Origin: Candidatus Eiseniibacteriota bacterium
Lineage (GTDB): Bacteria; Eisenbacteria; RBG-16-71-46; CAIMUX01
Direction: 5' to 3'
Assembly (NCBI GenBank): GCA_016712505.1
Contig: JADJQY010000008.1
Location: 434,001 to 498,000 of the forward strand
DNA: 64,000 nt
The notes under the pieces: model-generated
What the model was told of the DNA's origin: nothing
The model's database searches: none
The model's input: the letters and a program-made list of their open reading frames with translations, nothing else
In this document: positions 48,076 to 57,506 of the stretch, piece after piece
Layout of the letters: each line of letters opens with the position of its first letter
Position numbering within the stretch: position 1 is the first letter of the stretch
Position numbers and translations under genes: made by a program

Positions 48076-51000
48076 ATGCGGCTTCGAATCTCAATGCTCC
48101 TGCTGCTCTGCGCCGGGCTCGCCTCCGGCCGGGAGTCGGGCTCCGTGACGGCTCGGGCCCAGGTATCCGGGCCGGTCGGTCTGCGACACCCGACCCTCTC
48201 ACCGGATGGCGGCACCATCCTCTTCGCCTGGCGCGGAGACCTCTGGCGGGTGCCGTTCGAGGGGGGCTTGGCGGCGGCGGTCACCCGCACCCCGGAGGAC
48301 GAGCGGAGGCCGCTGGTCTCCCGCGACGGTACGACCCTGATCTACGCCGCGGCCGCCGAGGGGAACTTCGACCTCTTCGCGCTGGATCTCTCGGGGGGAT
48401 CGCCGCGCCGATTGACCTGGGATGAGGCGGATGATTTCCCCTGCGACACCTCGCCGGACGACGCACTGGTGCTGTTTCAGTCACGCCGGGCCGGTGGCGA
48501 GGTCCGGCTCCACGAGGTGTCGTTGCACGGGGGCGAGGTGCGGGAAGTGACGTTCGATTCCGCCTCCGAGGGGCGGTACGCACCGGACGGGACGCGGATC
48601 GCGTTCGTGCACGGCGGCGTCGGCTGGTGGCGGAAGGGCTACCGAGGTTCGGCGAACAACGACCTCTGGCTGCTGGAGAGAGCAGGGAGGGAGACGACGC
48701 GGATCACGTCCTTCGCCGGATCGGATCTCTGGCCGCTCTGGCTCCCCGATGGACGCTCGCTGCTCTGCGTGAGCGAGGAGACGATCGTGGCCAACCTCTT
48801 CCGCCTGGACCTCGAAAGCGGGGAGCGGGAGCGTCTGACCCGTCACACCGGAGACGGCGTGCGTTTCCCCTCGATCTCGCGCGACGGGAAGAGAGTGGTC
48901 TACGAGGAATCGGGACAGATCCTGGCGCTCGAACTCGATCCCCGCGGAGGGGCGGCGCGTGAGGTCGAGATCACGCTCCCGGAGGAGGATTCGACGACTG
49001 GGATCGACACGCTGCGTGCCGGGGCGGAAGAGCTGGCCGTGGCGGCGGGACGGGTCGTTCTCGGCCTGGAGGGAGATCTCTTTCTCCGCCGCGACGACGG
49101 CGCGATGACCAGCCTGACTACCGGCCCGGGGCGCGATCGCGAACCGAGTCTCTCGCGCGACGGGCGGACGCTGTTCTACGCCTCGGACCGGAGCGGAAAC
49201 TACGATCTCTACCGAGTCGATCTCGACGCTGTGATCCGGGGCGAGACGACCGAGCCACGTCCCTTTCGCACGCAACGGGAGGACGAGCGGGCGCCGAAGC
49301 TCTCGCCCGACGGCCGCATGGTGGCCTACCTCCGGACGTTCAACGGAGACGAGCTGCGCCTGGCCGACGCGGAAGGCGGGCGCGATCGGCTCCTCGCCCT
49401 CGGACCGCGGATCGAGAGTTTCGCCTGGAGCCCCGACGGCCGCTGGTTGGCCTTCTCCCGAGCGGATGACGCCGGGCGTTTCGATCTGTTTCTCCTCGCG
49501 CCCTGGGGGAGGAGGAGATCAACGTCACCCGACATCCGGCGCAGGATCTGAGCCCGACCTGGAACGAGGACGGTAGCGCGCTCTACTTCCTCTCCGATCG
49601 TGACGGCGGGCGTGGCATCTGGAAGCTCCCGCTCGGGGGCCGATCCGCGGAACTGGCCGACGAAGGGATGCCGGTCGACTTCGACGGGATCATCTGGCGC
49701 GCCGAGCCGGTCTCCACGATCCGACCGGTGGTCCGCTTCGGTCGAGGGGCGGATCATCTCTGGTATGTACCGGAGTCAGAACGCGACGCCGACCTCTTCA
49801 TCCAGCCCGACGGGGGGAATCCGCGGCGAGTCCCATCGGGGGGAGCTCCGCCGCGGGCGGTGGTGAGTGGTCCGATCCTCTGGATGCTCGATCGTGAGGG
49901 CCGCCTGCGCTCTGGACCACCGGATGAGGCTCCGGCCACGGTGCCCTTCGTCGCCGCGCTGGGTCGCGATCCTGCCGGGAGAGACGCACAGATGCTCGAG
50001 GAGGTCTGGCGTGCGCTCCGTGACGGTTTCTATGACCCAGGGCTCCACCTCGCCAACTGGGCCGCGGTGGGTGAGCGGTATCGCGCCCGGCTCGGGGGGT
50101 GCGCCACCCGGGAGGAACTTTCCGATCTGATCCGGATGATGGGAGGCGAGCTGAATGCCTCGCACCTGGGTGAGTCGCTCGCGCCCGCGGGTCGGGCGGG
50201 AACCGGGTGGCTGGGTGCACGCTTTGCCCCGGTCCGCGGAGGAGGGTTGCGGATCGAGGCGGTGGTCGAGGGAGGGCCGCTCGATCGGGTCGGGGCAACC
50301 GAGGGAGATCGTCTCCTGGCGGTGGAAGGGGAGTCGGTGGGAAACGACCGACCGCTCGAGGCGCTGCTCCACCAGGCCGCAGGGCGCAGCGTGGAGCTGC
50401 GTCTGGCGGTGGGGCGCTCCACGCGCGAGGTTCGTGTGCTGGCCCTCGATCGTGAGTTGGGGGTGGAGCTCGAAGCGGAGGAACGGGCGCGTCACTGCGC
50501 GGCGGAGACGCGGCAGCGGAGTGACGAGAGCTGCGCCTACCTCCGCCTGGGCCGGATGGACGGCGCGGCGGTGGCTCGATTCGAGAGGGAGTTGGACGAG
50601 GTGGCGGCGCGCCCGCGCACCCGCGGATTACTGCTCGATCTGAGGGGAAATCCGGGCGGCCAGGGGCACGAGGCGGTGATCGACCTCTTCCTGCGCCGGG
50701 GCCTGGTACGGCAGCGGGCGAGAGGGGGGAACTGGTCGACCTCCCCCGCGCTCCGCTGGGAGGGTCCGCTGGTCGTGCTGATCGACCAGACCACCGGAAG
50801 TGCCGCCGAATTGCTCGCGGAGTCGCTCCGGAGGACCGGACGCGGTACCTTGGTCGGACGCGAGACCTTTGGGGGAGCGATCTCGACCGATGAGATCCTC
50901 CTGGTCGATGGATCGCGGGTCCGCATACCGCGGATCGGGTGGTCGACCCTCGAGGGGGAGAATATCGAGAACCGCGGCGTGAAGCCGGACATCGGGCTCG

Positions 51001-51101
51001 AGTATCGCTTCGAGGAGGGGGTCAGGGAGAACGATCCGGTGCTCCGCGCCGGCCTCCGGACGCTGCTCGAACACAATCGACGGAGACAGGAGACACGATG
51101 A
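48076..51101 (+). CDS. tricorn-like S41 protease, one frameshift
   Basis: A protein of about 1008 residues if repaired: signal peptide (MRLRISMLLLLCAGLASG), two sets of PD40/beta-propeller repeats (HPTLSPDGGTILFAWRGDLWRVP; EPSLSRDGRTLFYASDRSGNYDLY), a PDZ domain (GWLGARFAPVRGGGLRIEAVV) and an S41 core with the nucleophile Ser in DQTTGSAAELLAESL. Tricorn-type proteases degrade peptides. The frame breaks at about 49500 (gcgccctgggggagg); one lost base joins LLA to LGEEEINVT. It overlaps era by ATGA and is divergent from ispH. Confidence 0.85.
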
Positions 51102-52003
51102 GTGATCAGGAGCCGGAGGGCGTGCCGTCCGACGTTCGCTGTGGGTACGTGGCGTTGGTGGGCGAACCGAATGTCGGCAAGTCGACCCTCATGAACAAGT
51201 TCCTCGAAGAGAAGATCGCCATCGTCACTTCCAAACCGCAGACCACCCGGCGGAAGACCCTCGGCATCCTGAACGGTCCCGGATACCAGATGATCCTCCT
51301 CGACACCCCGGGGATCATGGAACCGCGCTACGACCTCCACCGCGCCATGATCAAGGAGGCGGAGCAGGCACTGGCCGAGGCCGATGTGGTGCTCCATCTG
51401 GTGGAGCCGGTCGTGCCGAAAGAGGTGCTGCCCGCGATTCGCGCGGCGCGCGGCCGCCGCGTATTGGCGGTGAACAAGGTCGACCTGCTGCGCCGCAAGG
51501 AGGATCTCCTGCCGGTGCTCCAGGCCTATCACGAGTCGGGCCTGTTCGAGGAACTGGTGCCGCTCTCGGCCTTGAGCGGCGAGGGAGTGCATGAGCTGCT
51601 GCGGGTGCTGGTGGCCGCGCTTCCGCTCGGCGTACCGTTCTATCCGCCGGAGCAGATCGCGACCCAGCCGGAACGATTCTTCGTCGGCGAGATCGTGCGC
51701 GAACGGATCTTCATCCACTACCGCGAGGAGGTGCCGTACGCGACCGAGGTGGAGGTGACCGAGTTCAAGGAGCGCGACGGGGCGAAGGACTTCATCGAGG
51801 CGGTGATCCTGGTCGAAAACGAATCGCAGAAGCGGATCCTGATCGGGAAGGCGGGGGCGGCAATCAAGCAACTGGGTGAGGATGCACGTCTGGCTATCGA
51901 GCTGTTCCTCGATCGGGGCGTATTCCTGAGTCTGCGGGTCAAGGTCGCGCCGAAGTGGCGCCGCCGCGAGGCGGCTCTCAGGCGCCTGGGTTACAGCTCG
52001 TAG
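51098..52003 (+). CDS. era: GTPase Era
   Basis: A 301-residue ribosome-assembly GTPase that binds 16S rRNA. G1 GEPNVGKST, the effector KPQTTRRK, G3 DTPG, G4 NKVD, and a C-terminal KH domain with IGKAGAAIKQLGEDAR are complete. The start overlaps the protease stop by ATGA; cggagacaggag lies upstream. Confidence 0.97.
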   Translation: MSDQEPEGVPSDVRCGYVALVGEPNVGKSTLMNKFLEEKIAIVTSKPQTTRRKTLGILNGPGYQMILLDTPGIMEPRYDLHRAMIKEAEQALAEADVVLHLVEPVVPKEVLPAIRAARGRRVLAVNKVDLLRRKEDLLPVLQAYHESGLFEELVPLSALSGEGVHELLRVLVAALPLGVPFYPPEQIATQPERFFVGEIVRERIFIHYREEVPYATEVEVTEFKERDGAKDFIEAVILVENESQKRILIGKAGAAIKQLGEDARLAIELFLDRGVFLSLRVKVAPKWRRREAALRRLGYSS

Positions 52004-52891
52004 GTGAGTCCCCCCTGGGGAGAACTCGCGGCGCTGGGTGCTGCGTTGGCCTGGGCGGTGAGTTCGGTGCTCTTCGCGGCCGAACGGGCCCACGCCCGAC
52101 CGGTGGTGCTGACCATGCTGAAGGGGGGGATCTCGGTCCTCTTCTTCACCCTGTGCATCGTCCTGACCGGATCGCTGGCCCGATGGCCGGAGACGCGTCC
52201 GGCCTTGGTCCTTGCCTTCTCCGGCGTCGCTGGAATCACTCTCGGGGACACGTTCTATTTCCTCGCGATGTCTCGGTTGGGCGTGCGGAAGGCGAGCCTG
52301 CTCTCCTTGCTCAATCCGGGGTTCGCGGCTGTCCTGGCGGGCCTGCTCGGACAGGCCCTGCCCGGCGCGCTGGGGTGGGTCGGAATCGCGCTGACCCTGC
52401 TCGGAGTGGTGCTGGTGGTGCAGGCGAGTCCGGCCGCGGCGGGGGAGCGGGACCCACGATCGGTGAGCGGAGCGGCCTTCGGGGTGGGTTCGGCGGTGAT
52501 GAATGCGGTCGGCATCGTGGTGGCCAAGAGCGCGATCGGGGAGGTCGGCGTCCTGCCCACCGCATTGATCCGGCAGGGAGCTGCCTTCGTCGCCCTCCTC
52601 GGGTTCGAGCTCCTGGTGCGGCGAGGACGGGACCTGCATCTCGAACTCCTGCGCGGGTACCGTCGTCCGCGGCTGATCGCGGCCAGCCTGACCGGCGCAT
52701 GCTTCGGATTCCTCCTCTTTCAGATCGCGATCGATCGGTCGTCGGCCCCCGTGACCGGCGCACTCTCCAGCACGGTGCCGCTCTGGATCGCACCGATGGC
52801 GGCCTTTTTCCTCGGCGAGCGGCTGCCGGCGCGCGCCGCCCTGGCCACCCTGGTTGCGGTGCTTGGCGTCGTCCTCCTGGTCTGCTTCTGA
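52004..52891 (+). CDS. EamA/DMT-family transporter
   Basis: A 295-residue inner-membrane protein with ten predicted helices in two EamA repeats (GAALAWAVSSVLF ... and GAAFGVGSAVMNAVGIVVAKSAI ...). The second repeat ends SSTVPLWIAPMAAFFLGERLPARAALATLVAVLGVVLL, the usual family ending. Substrate unknown, usually a metabolite exporter. GTG 52004 follows the era stop with no gap and no clear ribosome site, so it is probably coupled. Confidence 0.85.
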   Translation: MSPPWGELAALGAALAWAVSSVLFAAERAHARPVVLTMLKGGISVLFFTLCIVLTGSLARWPETRPALVLAFSGVAGITLGDTFYFLAMSRLGVRKASLLSLLNPGFAAVLAGLLGQALPGALGWVGIALTLLGVVLVVQASPAAAGERDPRSVSGAAFGVGSAVMNAVGIVVAKSAIGEVGVLPTALIRQGAAFVALLGFELLVRRGRDLHLELLRGYRRPRLIAASLTGACFGFLLFQIAIDRSSAPVTGALSSTVPLWIAPMAAFFLGERLPARAALATLVAVLGVVLLVCF

Positions 52892-52936
52892 TACTCTCCC
52901 TGGTTGCTGCGGCGATCCGTGCCGACGAGGGAGAAG

Positions 52937-54337
52937 ATGGAGCCATCAGCATTCGAGCATCCGCGACTGACCCGATCGCCCGAGGTTTGCGCTGCCTACG
53001 CGGCAGACGCGTCCGGGTTGTCGTGCACCCCCGACGGGATCGGGCGGCCCCACTCAGAGGCGGAAATCCAGGAGCTGGTGCGATTGGCCGGGGCTCACGG
53101 GGAGCCGCTCACCGCACAGGGGCTGCGTTCCAGCACCACGGGCGCCTCGGTGGCGGAACGCGGTCTCGCGCTCTCGCTGGAGAAGATGACGCGTCTGGTG
53201 GAAATCGATCCGATCCGCCGGATTGCGCGGGCCGAACCGGGGATCAACCTGGGAGCGTTCAAACGCTCGCTTCGGGCCCAAGGACTCTTCTACCCGCCCG
53301 ATCCGACGAGCGAGAACGAGTGCACCCTGGGGGGCACCGTGGCCTGCAATGCGAGCGGCTCGCGCACCTACCTCTATGGCCCGACCCGCCCCTGGGTGCG
53401 CGCCATCCGGGTGGTGTTGGCCGACGGTACGGCACACGAACTCCGTCGGAGCGAGACGAGCAAGAACGCCACCGGCTACTTCGGCTTTCAAGATCCGATC
53501 GACCTGTGGATCGGTTCGGAGGGGACGCTGGGGGTGATCACCGAAGTGGAGGTGCGCTGCCTGCCCAATCCGCCCGGCTACTTTGGCGCCCTGGCCTTCT
53601 TCTCCCGCCTCGACGCCGCGCTCGGCTTCGTGCTCGCGGTGGACGCCGAGCGGCGATCGGGGACGCTGGCCCCACGTTGTCTCGAACTGTTCGATTCCAC
53701 CGCGCTTTCGCTCATTGCGCCGGAAGCATCGGTCCTCCGGATACCGGCCGGGGCCGCCGCGGCCATCTACTTCGAACAGGAAGCGGAGCCGGGCTCCGAG
53801 ATCGACGCGCTGGAAGCCTGGTACGCGGCGATTGAAACGGCGGAGGGGCTGGCGGACGACACCATAATCGCGCAGAGCGACGCGGAAAAATCCGAACTGC
53901 GTCGGCTACGGCATGCCATCCCGGCCGGGATGAACGAGCGGGGCGCGCGGGCGAAGTTGCAGGGCGGACGCAAGGTCTCGACCGACTTCGCCGTTCCTCT
54001 GCCTCACCTTCCGCTCCTGATGTCCGATTGCTTCCGTCTGGCGGAGGAGCTGTTCGGCGGACTCACCGCGGGCTACGGGCACGTGGGGAACGGCCATCCA
54101 CATTTCAATCTGATCGCCGAGAACGCAGGCGAGCTGGCCCGAGCGCAGCGCGCAGCGCGGGCCATGACCGAGCGCGCGCTCGCCCTCGGCGGCACCCTTT
54201 CGGCCGAACATGGCATCGGGAAACTCAAGCGCGAGCTGCTGTCCGACCTCTATCCCAGGTGGCTCGTCGACTCGATGCGCGCGGTCAAGATGACCCTCGA
54301 TCCCAAGGGGCTGTTTGCCCCGGGAAACCTCTTCTAG
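52937..54337 (+). CDS. FAD-linked oxidase, GlcD/D-lactate dehydrogenase-like
   Basis: A 466-residue flavoprotein of the vanillyl-alcohol oxidase fold. TAQGLRSSTTGASVAERG and PPDPTSENECTLGGTVACNASGSRTY, WIGSEGTLGVITEV bind FAD; the C-terminal part has GYGHVGNGHPHFN and SAEHGIGKLKRE, as in 2-hydroxyacid dehydrogenases such as GlcD. There is no Fe-S domain. Substrate likely D-lactate, glycolate or similar. gagggag before ATG 52937 decides the start. Confidence 0.85.
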   Translation: MEPSAFEHPRLTRSPEVCAAYAADASGLSCTPDGIGRPHSEAEIQELVRLAGAHGEPLTAQGLRSSTTGASVAERGLALSLEKMTRLVEIDPIRRIARAEPGINLGAFKRSLRAQGLFYPPDPTSENECTLGGTVACNASGSRTYLYGPTRPWVRAIRVVLADGTAHELRRSETSKNATGYFGFQDPIDLWIGSEGTLGVITEVEVRCLPNPPGYFGALAFFSRLDAALGFVLAVDAERRSGTLAPRCLELFDSTALSLIAPEASVLRIPAGAAAAIYFEQEAEPGSEIDALEAWYAAIETAEGLADDTIIAQSDAEKSELRRLRHAIPAGMNERGARAKLQGGRKVSTDFAVPLPHLPLLMSDCFRLAEELFGGLTAGYGHVGNGHPHFNLIAENAGELARAQRAARAMTERALALGGTLSAEHGIGKLKRELLSDLYPRWLVDSMRAVKMTLDPKGLFAPGNLF

Positions 54338-54475
54338 CAGTCACTCGACGCGGGCCACTCCCCCGAGGGCCGACCCGGACGGAAGATCCCGGGCAGCGAA
54401 TCTCTTGCCGCCCCTGGGGAAGAACTTGCCGTTGGTGGCTGGATCCAGCCGTTCCCTCCTTCATTTCGATTCTCG

Positions 54476-54522
54476 GATCAATCGTCTAATTCATTGTTTT
54501 GCATGCGCATGTGCGATTGATC
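54476..54522. promoter_or_regulatory. 9-bp inverted repeat, probable activator site
   Basis: GATCAATCG (54476-54484) and CGATTGATC (54514-54522), perfect complements 29 bp apart, ending 18 bp before the -24 element. Likely bound by a flagellar NtrC-type activator, though closer to the promoter than usual. Confidence 0.5.
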
Positions 54523-54539
54523 GCGCGAATTCTGCCGTC

Positions 54540-54555
54540 TGGCACCGACCTTGCG
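54540..54555 (+). promoter_or_regulatory. sigma-54 promoter of the flagellar operon
   Basis: TGGCACCGACCTTGCG, with GG and GC exactly 10 bp apart. It matches TGGCAC-N5-TTGC at every fixed position. Transcription would start near 54566, 141 bp before flgB. Confidence 0.88.
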
Positions 54556-54706
54556 TCCCCGGCAACGGCCCAATGGGTCCGGGGAAGCGGGAGCGGGGAG
54601 ATCAGATCTCGTCGCTCCCGCCCCTGTGGCTTAGCCCGCCTCGGGGCAACAGGACGACCAGGATGCGCCCCGGGCCGGTAGGACGAGCAGGAAGTGAGGA
54701 ACCGCG

Positions 54707-55117
54707 ATGATCAGTCGGATTCTGTTCGGTGATCGGAGCTGGCGGGAGGCGAAGAGTTCACTCGACGCCTCGACCGAGCGCCAGCGGGTCATCGCATCCA
54801 ACATCGCCAATGCCCAGACCCCCGGATACCAGGCCCGCGAGGTCGCCTTCGAGGAGCTCCTGCAGGATGCGGGCGCCACCTCGAAGCTCCGACTCGCTCA
54901 TACCTCCGCCGGCCACCTCTCGGGCGCCAAGCCCGACGTGGCGAAGAGTGTGGTCCGCACGCGCAGCGGCGGCCCCGACGGCAGCGGCGCGAACGACGTC
55001 TCGATCGAACGGGAAAGCACCGAGATGGCGGAGAACTCACTCCACTTCCAGGCGCTCTCGCAATTCCTGGCCAACAAGTATCGCTCGATTCGCGATGCCA
55101 TCCGACCCGGCGCCTGA
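54707..55117 (+). CDS. flgB: flagellar basal-body rod protein FlgB
   Basis: A 136-residue proximal rod protein. The N-terminal rod motif RQRVIASNIANAQTPGYQAREVAFEELL and the C-terminal helix NSLHFQALSQFLANKYRSIRDAI are typical. First gene of the operon; gtgagga precedes the start. Confidence 0.94.
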   Translation: MISRILFGDRSWREAKSSLDASTERQRVIASNIANAQTPGYQAREVAFEELLQDAGATSKLRLAHTSAGHLSGAKPDVAKSVVRTRSGGPDGSGANDVSIERESTEMAENSLHFQALSQFLANKYRSIRDAIRPGA

Positions 55118-55132
55118 GCTGCGAGGTAACCG

Positions 55133-55636
55133 ATGAAAGTCTCCTACCTCGCCGGCATGCACGTCTCGACCGCGGGCCTCGTCGCCCAGCGGCAGGTGAT
55201 GAACGCTGCCTCGGAGAACCTGGCGAACCTCAATACCACCCGCACGGAAACGGGCGATCCCTACCGGCGGAAGATCGTGACCCTGGCGGCGGAATCGCTT
55301 CCGCCGCTCCTCTCCGCCACTCCGATGCGCGATCCGGGGATGGGGCTCGATCGGACGAGCGGCGGTCACCTCGAGCCGACCCCGCTAGTGACTCTCTCGA
55401 AGGAGTCGCCGATCGGGGTCCGCGGCCAGCTCGGAGAGGATCCGTCGGAGTTTCCCACCGTCTACGACCCCGGACATCCGGATGCGGACGAGAACGGCAT
55501 GGTGCGGATGCCGAATGTCGACATGGCGCAGGAGATGGTGGCCCTTCTTGCCGCCTCCCGCGCCTACGAAGCGAACATCGCCGCGCTCCACACCGCCCGA
55601 AAGATGGCCGAGGGCGCGTTGGGGCTGGCGCGATGA
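55133..55636 (+). CDS. flgC: flagellar basal-body rod protein FlgC
   Basis: A 167-residue rod protein: GLVAQRQVMNAASENLANLNTTRTETGDPYRRK at the N-terminus and VRMPNVDMAQEMVALLAASRAYEANIAAL at the C-terminus match FlgC. It starts 15 bp after flgB. Confidence 0.95.
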   Translation: MKVSYLAGMHVSTAGLVAQRQVMNAASENLANLNTTRTETGDPYRRKIVTLAAESLPPLLSATPMRDPGMGLDRTSGGHLEPTPLVTLSKESPIGVRGQLGEDPSEFPTVYDPGHPDADENGMVRMPNVDMAQEMVALLAASRAYEANIAALHTARKMAEGALGLAR

Positions 55637-55652
55637 CCACGGGGGGTGACCG

Positions 55653-55994
55653 ATGGTGAATCCGATCGGCGGTGGGGTGCCACTCACCACCCCGGGAGAG
55701 ATTCCCGGGCTCGACCGCCTGCAGGGCGGCCGTGATGCCTCGCGCGTGCTCGAACCTTCGAGCGGAGTCGATGCGCCGTCATTCGGTGCACAGATGAATC
55801 AGTTCCTGGGCGGCGTCAACGATCTCGCCCTCCACTCCGATCGGGTCTTTCAGTCGTTCGTGCGCGGTGAGGTCAAGGACCTGCACCAGGTCGCGCTGGC
55901 GCAACAGGAGGCGGGAATCGCAGTCCGGCTGGTGGCCGAGATGCGGGACAAGCTGATCGGCGCCTATCAGGAAATCATGCGGATGCAGATGTAG
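55653..55994 (+). CDS. fliE: flagellar hook-basal body protein FliE
   Basis: A 113-residue MS-ring/rod junction protein. The C-terminal part (VKDLHQVALAQQEAGIAVRLVAEMRDKLIGAYQEIMRMQM) is the FliE signature. The N-terminus is Gly/Pro-rich and variable. The ATG at 55653 follows a purine-rich ggggggtgacc. Confidence 0.92.
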   Translation: MVNPIGGGVPLTTPGEIPGLDRLQGGRDASRVLEPSSGVDAPSFGAQMNQFLGGVNDLALHSDRVFQSFVRGEVKDLHQVALAQQEAGIAVRLVAEMRDKLIGAYQEIMRMQM

Positions 55995-56022
55995 GTCGGA
56001 GATCCAAGGGGCTTAAGCGGGA

Positions 56023-57498
56023 ATGGATTTCACCAGTCGGATCGGCGCCTTCTGGCGCAAGCTCGCACCGAACCAGCGTATCCTCTTCGGTACGATTGGG
56101 GCGGGCTTCGTGCTGTTGGTCGGACTGCTGCTCAATTGGGCGGCCCAGCCGGAATACGCCGTGCTCTTCGCCAATCTCGAGCCGACCGACGGCTCCTCCA
56201 TCCTCGATCGACTGCGCACCGAGAAGGTCCCCTATCAGGTGCGGGACGGCGGTCGGACCATCATGGTTCCGCAGAGTCAGGTCTATGAGACGCGGCTTTC
56301 GCTCGCCGGCCAGGGGCTGCCCGGATCGGGTACCGGCTATGAGCTGCTCGATACGAACAAGTTGGGTTGGACCGACTTCGTCCAGAAGCTTCAGTATCGG
56401 CGGGCGCTCGAAGGGGAGATCGCCCGCACCATCCAGACCCTCGAGGAGGTCGGGAACGCTCGGGTGCACCTGGTGATGCCCGAGCCGAGCCTCTTCGTCT
56501 CGGAGGAAAAGCCGACCACCGCCTCGGTGGTCTTGCGCCTCAAGCCGGGGGCGCGCCTGGCCCCGACCCAGGTTCGCGGCATCGTCCACCTCGTCTCCTC
56601 CGCGGTCGAAGGGCTGCAACCGGAGAACGTGACCCTCCTCGACGTGATGGGAAATCTCCTCTCGCAGCCGCGGCAAGATCCTCTCATCGGTGCGACCTCC
56701 GACCAGATCGCCTTGGTTCGCGGGCTGGAAGAGCAATTGACCGGCAAGGTGCAGACCCTGCTCGAGACCGTGCTGGGGCCGGGAAAGTCGGTCGTGCGGA
56801 TTGCCGCCGAGATGAACTTCGAGAAGAAGGAGTCGACGGTCGAGCAGTACGACGCCGACAACCCGGTGATCCGCTCGGAGGAGAAGACGAATCAGTCGGC
56901 CCCGGACGGGAGCAAGACCGAATCGGCCACGACCAATTACGAGATCTCGCGCAAGACGGAGCGGATCTCGAGTCCCACCGGGGTGGTCAAGCGACTGACC
57001 GCCTCGGTCTTCGTCGATGGAACCTACAAGGACGCGGGCAAGGGCCAACGGGAGTACGTGCCGCGCACTGCCGACGAGATCAAGAAGTACGAGAACATCA
57101 TCCGCACCGCGATCGGATTCGACGGGACGCGCGGCGACCTGCTCACGGTGGAGAACGTCGCCTTCGACACCTCGGTCATGGACCGGGAGCGCAAGGAGAT
57201 GGAGAAGAGCGAGCGGCTACAGCTCTTCATGCAGCTGGGCGGCAAGCTCGGCTCCCTCGTGCTCGTCCTGGCTCTACTGCTCTTCCTCGTTCGCATGGTT
57301 CGTCGCGCCCCGGGGGCCGAACCGAGCAGCCGCTCGGTCGACATCACCTTGGGCGGGGGACCGAACGCCCAGCTCCCGGCTGCGGCCGGAGAACCGACCG
57401 AATACCAACTCATCTCGGAGAAGTTGCAAGCACTGGCCAAGGAGAATCCGGAAGATCTCTCCCGCCTGCTTCGCGTCTGGCTCCGTGAGTCGATGTAG
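56023..57498 (+). CDS. fliF: flagellar MS-ring protein FliF
   Basis: A 491-residue protein forming the membrane MS ring. Two membrane helices (ILFGTIGAGFVLLVGLLLNWA near residue 25 and KLGSLVLVLALLLFLVRMV near 415) flank the ring-building domains with VLFANLEPTDGSSILDRL, LPGSGTGYELLD, ARVHLVMPEPSLF and KSVVRIAAEMNFEK. The C-terminal tail (ENPEDLSRLLRVWL) binds FliG, whose gene follows 8 bp later. Confidence 0.95.
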   Translation: MDFTSRIGAFWRKLAPNQRILFGTIGAGFVLLVGLLLNWAAQPEYAVLFANLEPTDGSSILDRLRTEKVPYQVRDGGRTIMVPQSQVYETRLSLAGQGLPGSGTGYELLDTNKLGWTDFVQKLQYRRALEGEIARTIQTLEEVGNARVHLVMPEPSLFVSEEKPTTASVVLRLKPGARLAPTQVRGIVHLVSSAVEGLQPENVTLLDVMGNLLSQPRQDPLIGATSDQIALVRGLEEQLTGKVQTLLETVLGPGKSVVRIAAEMNFEKKESTVEQYDADNPVIRSEEKTNQSAPDGSKTESATTNYEISRKTERISSPTGVVKRLTASVFVDGTYKDAGKGQREYVPRTADEIKKYENIIRTAIGFDGTRGDLLTVENVAFDTSVMDRERKEMEKSERLQLFMQLGGKLGSLVLVLALLLFLVRMVRRAPGAEPSSRSVDITLGGGPNAQLPAAAGEPTEYQLISEKLQALAKENPEDLSRLLRVWLRESM

Positions 57499-57506
57499 GA
57501 GACGCG

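Larger units (their letters stand above)
54338..54706. other. flagellar operon leader
   Basis: A 369-bp non-coding stretch holding the palindrome ggctggatccagcc (54437-54450), the inverted repeat at 54476-54522 and the sigma-54 promoter. The 54460-54530 part is unusually AT-rich for this genome. Confidence 0.6.
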
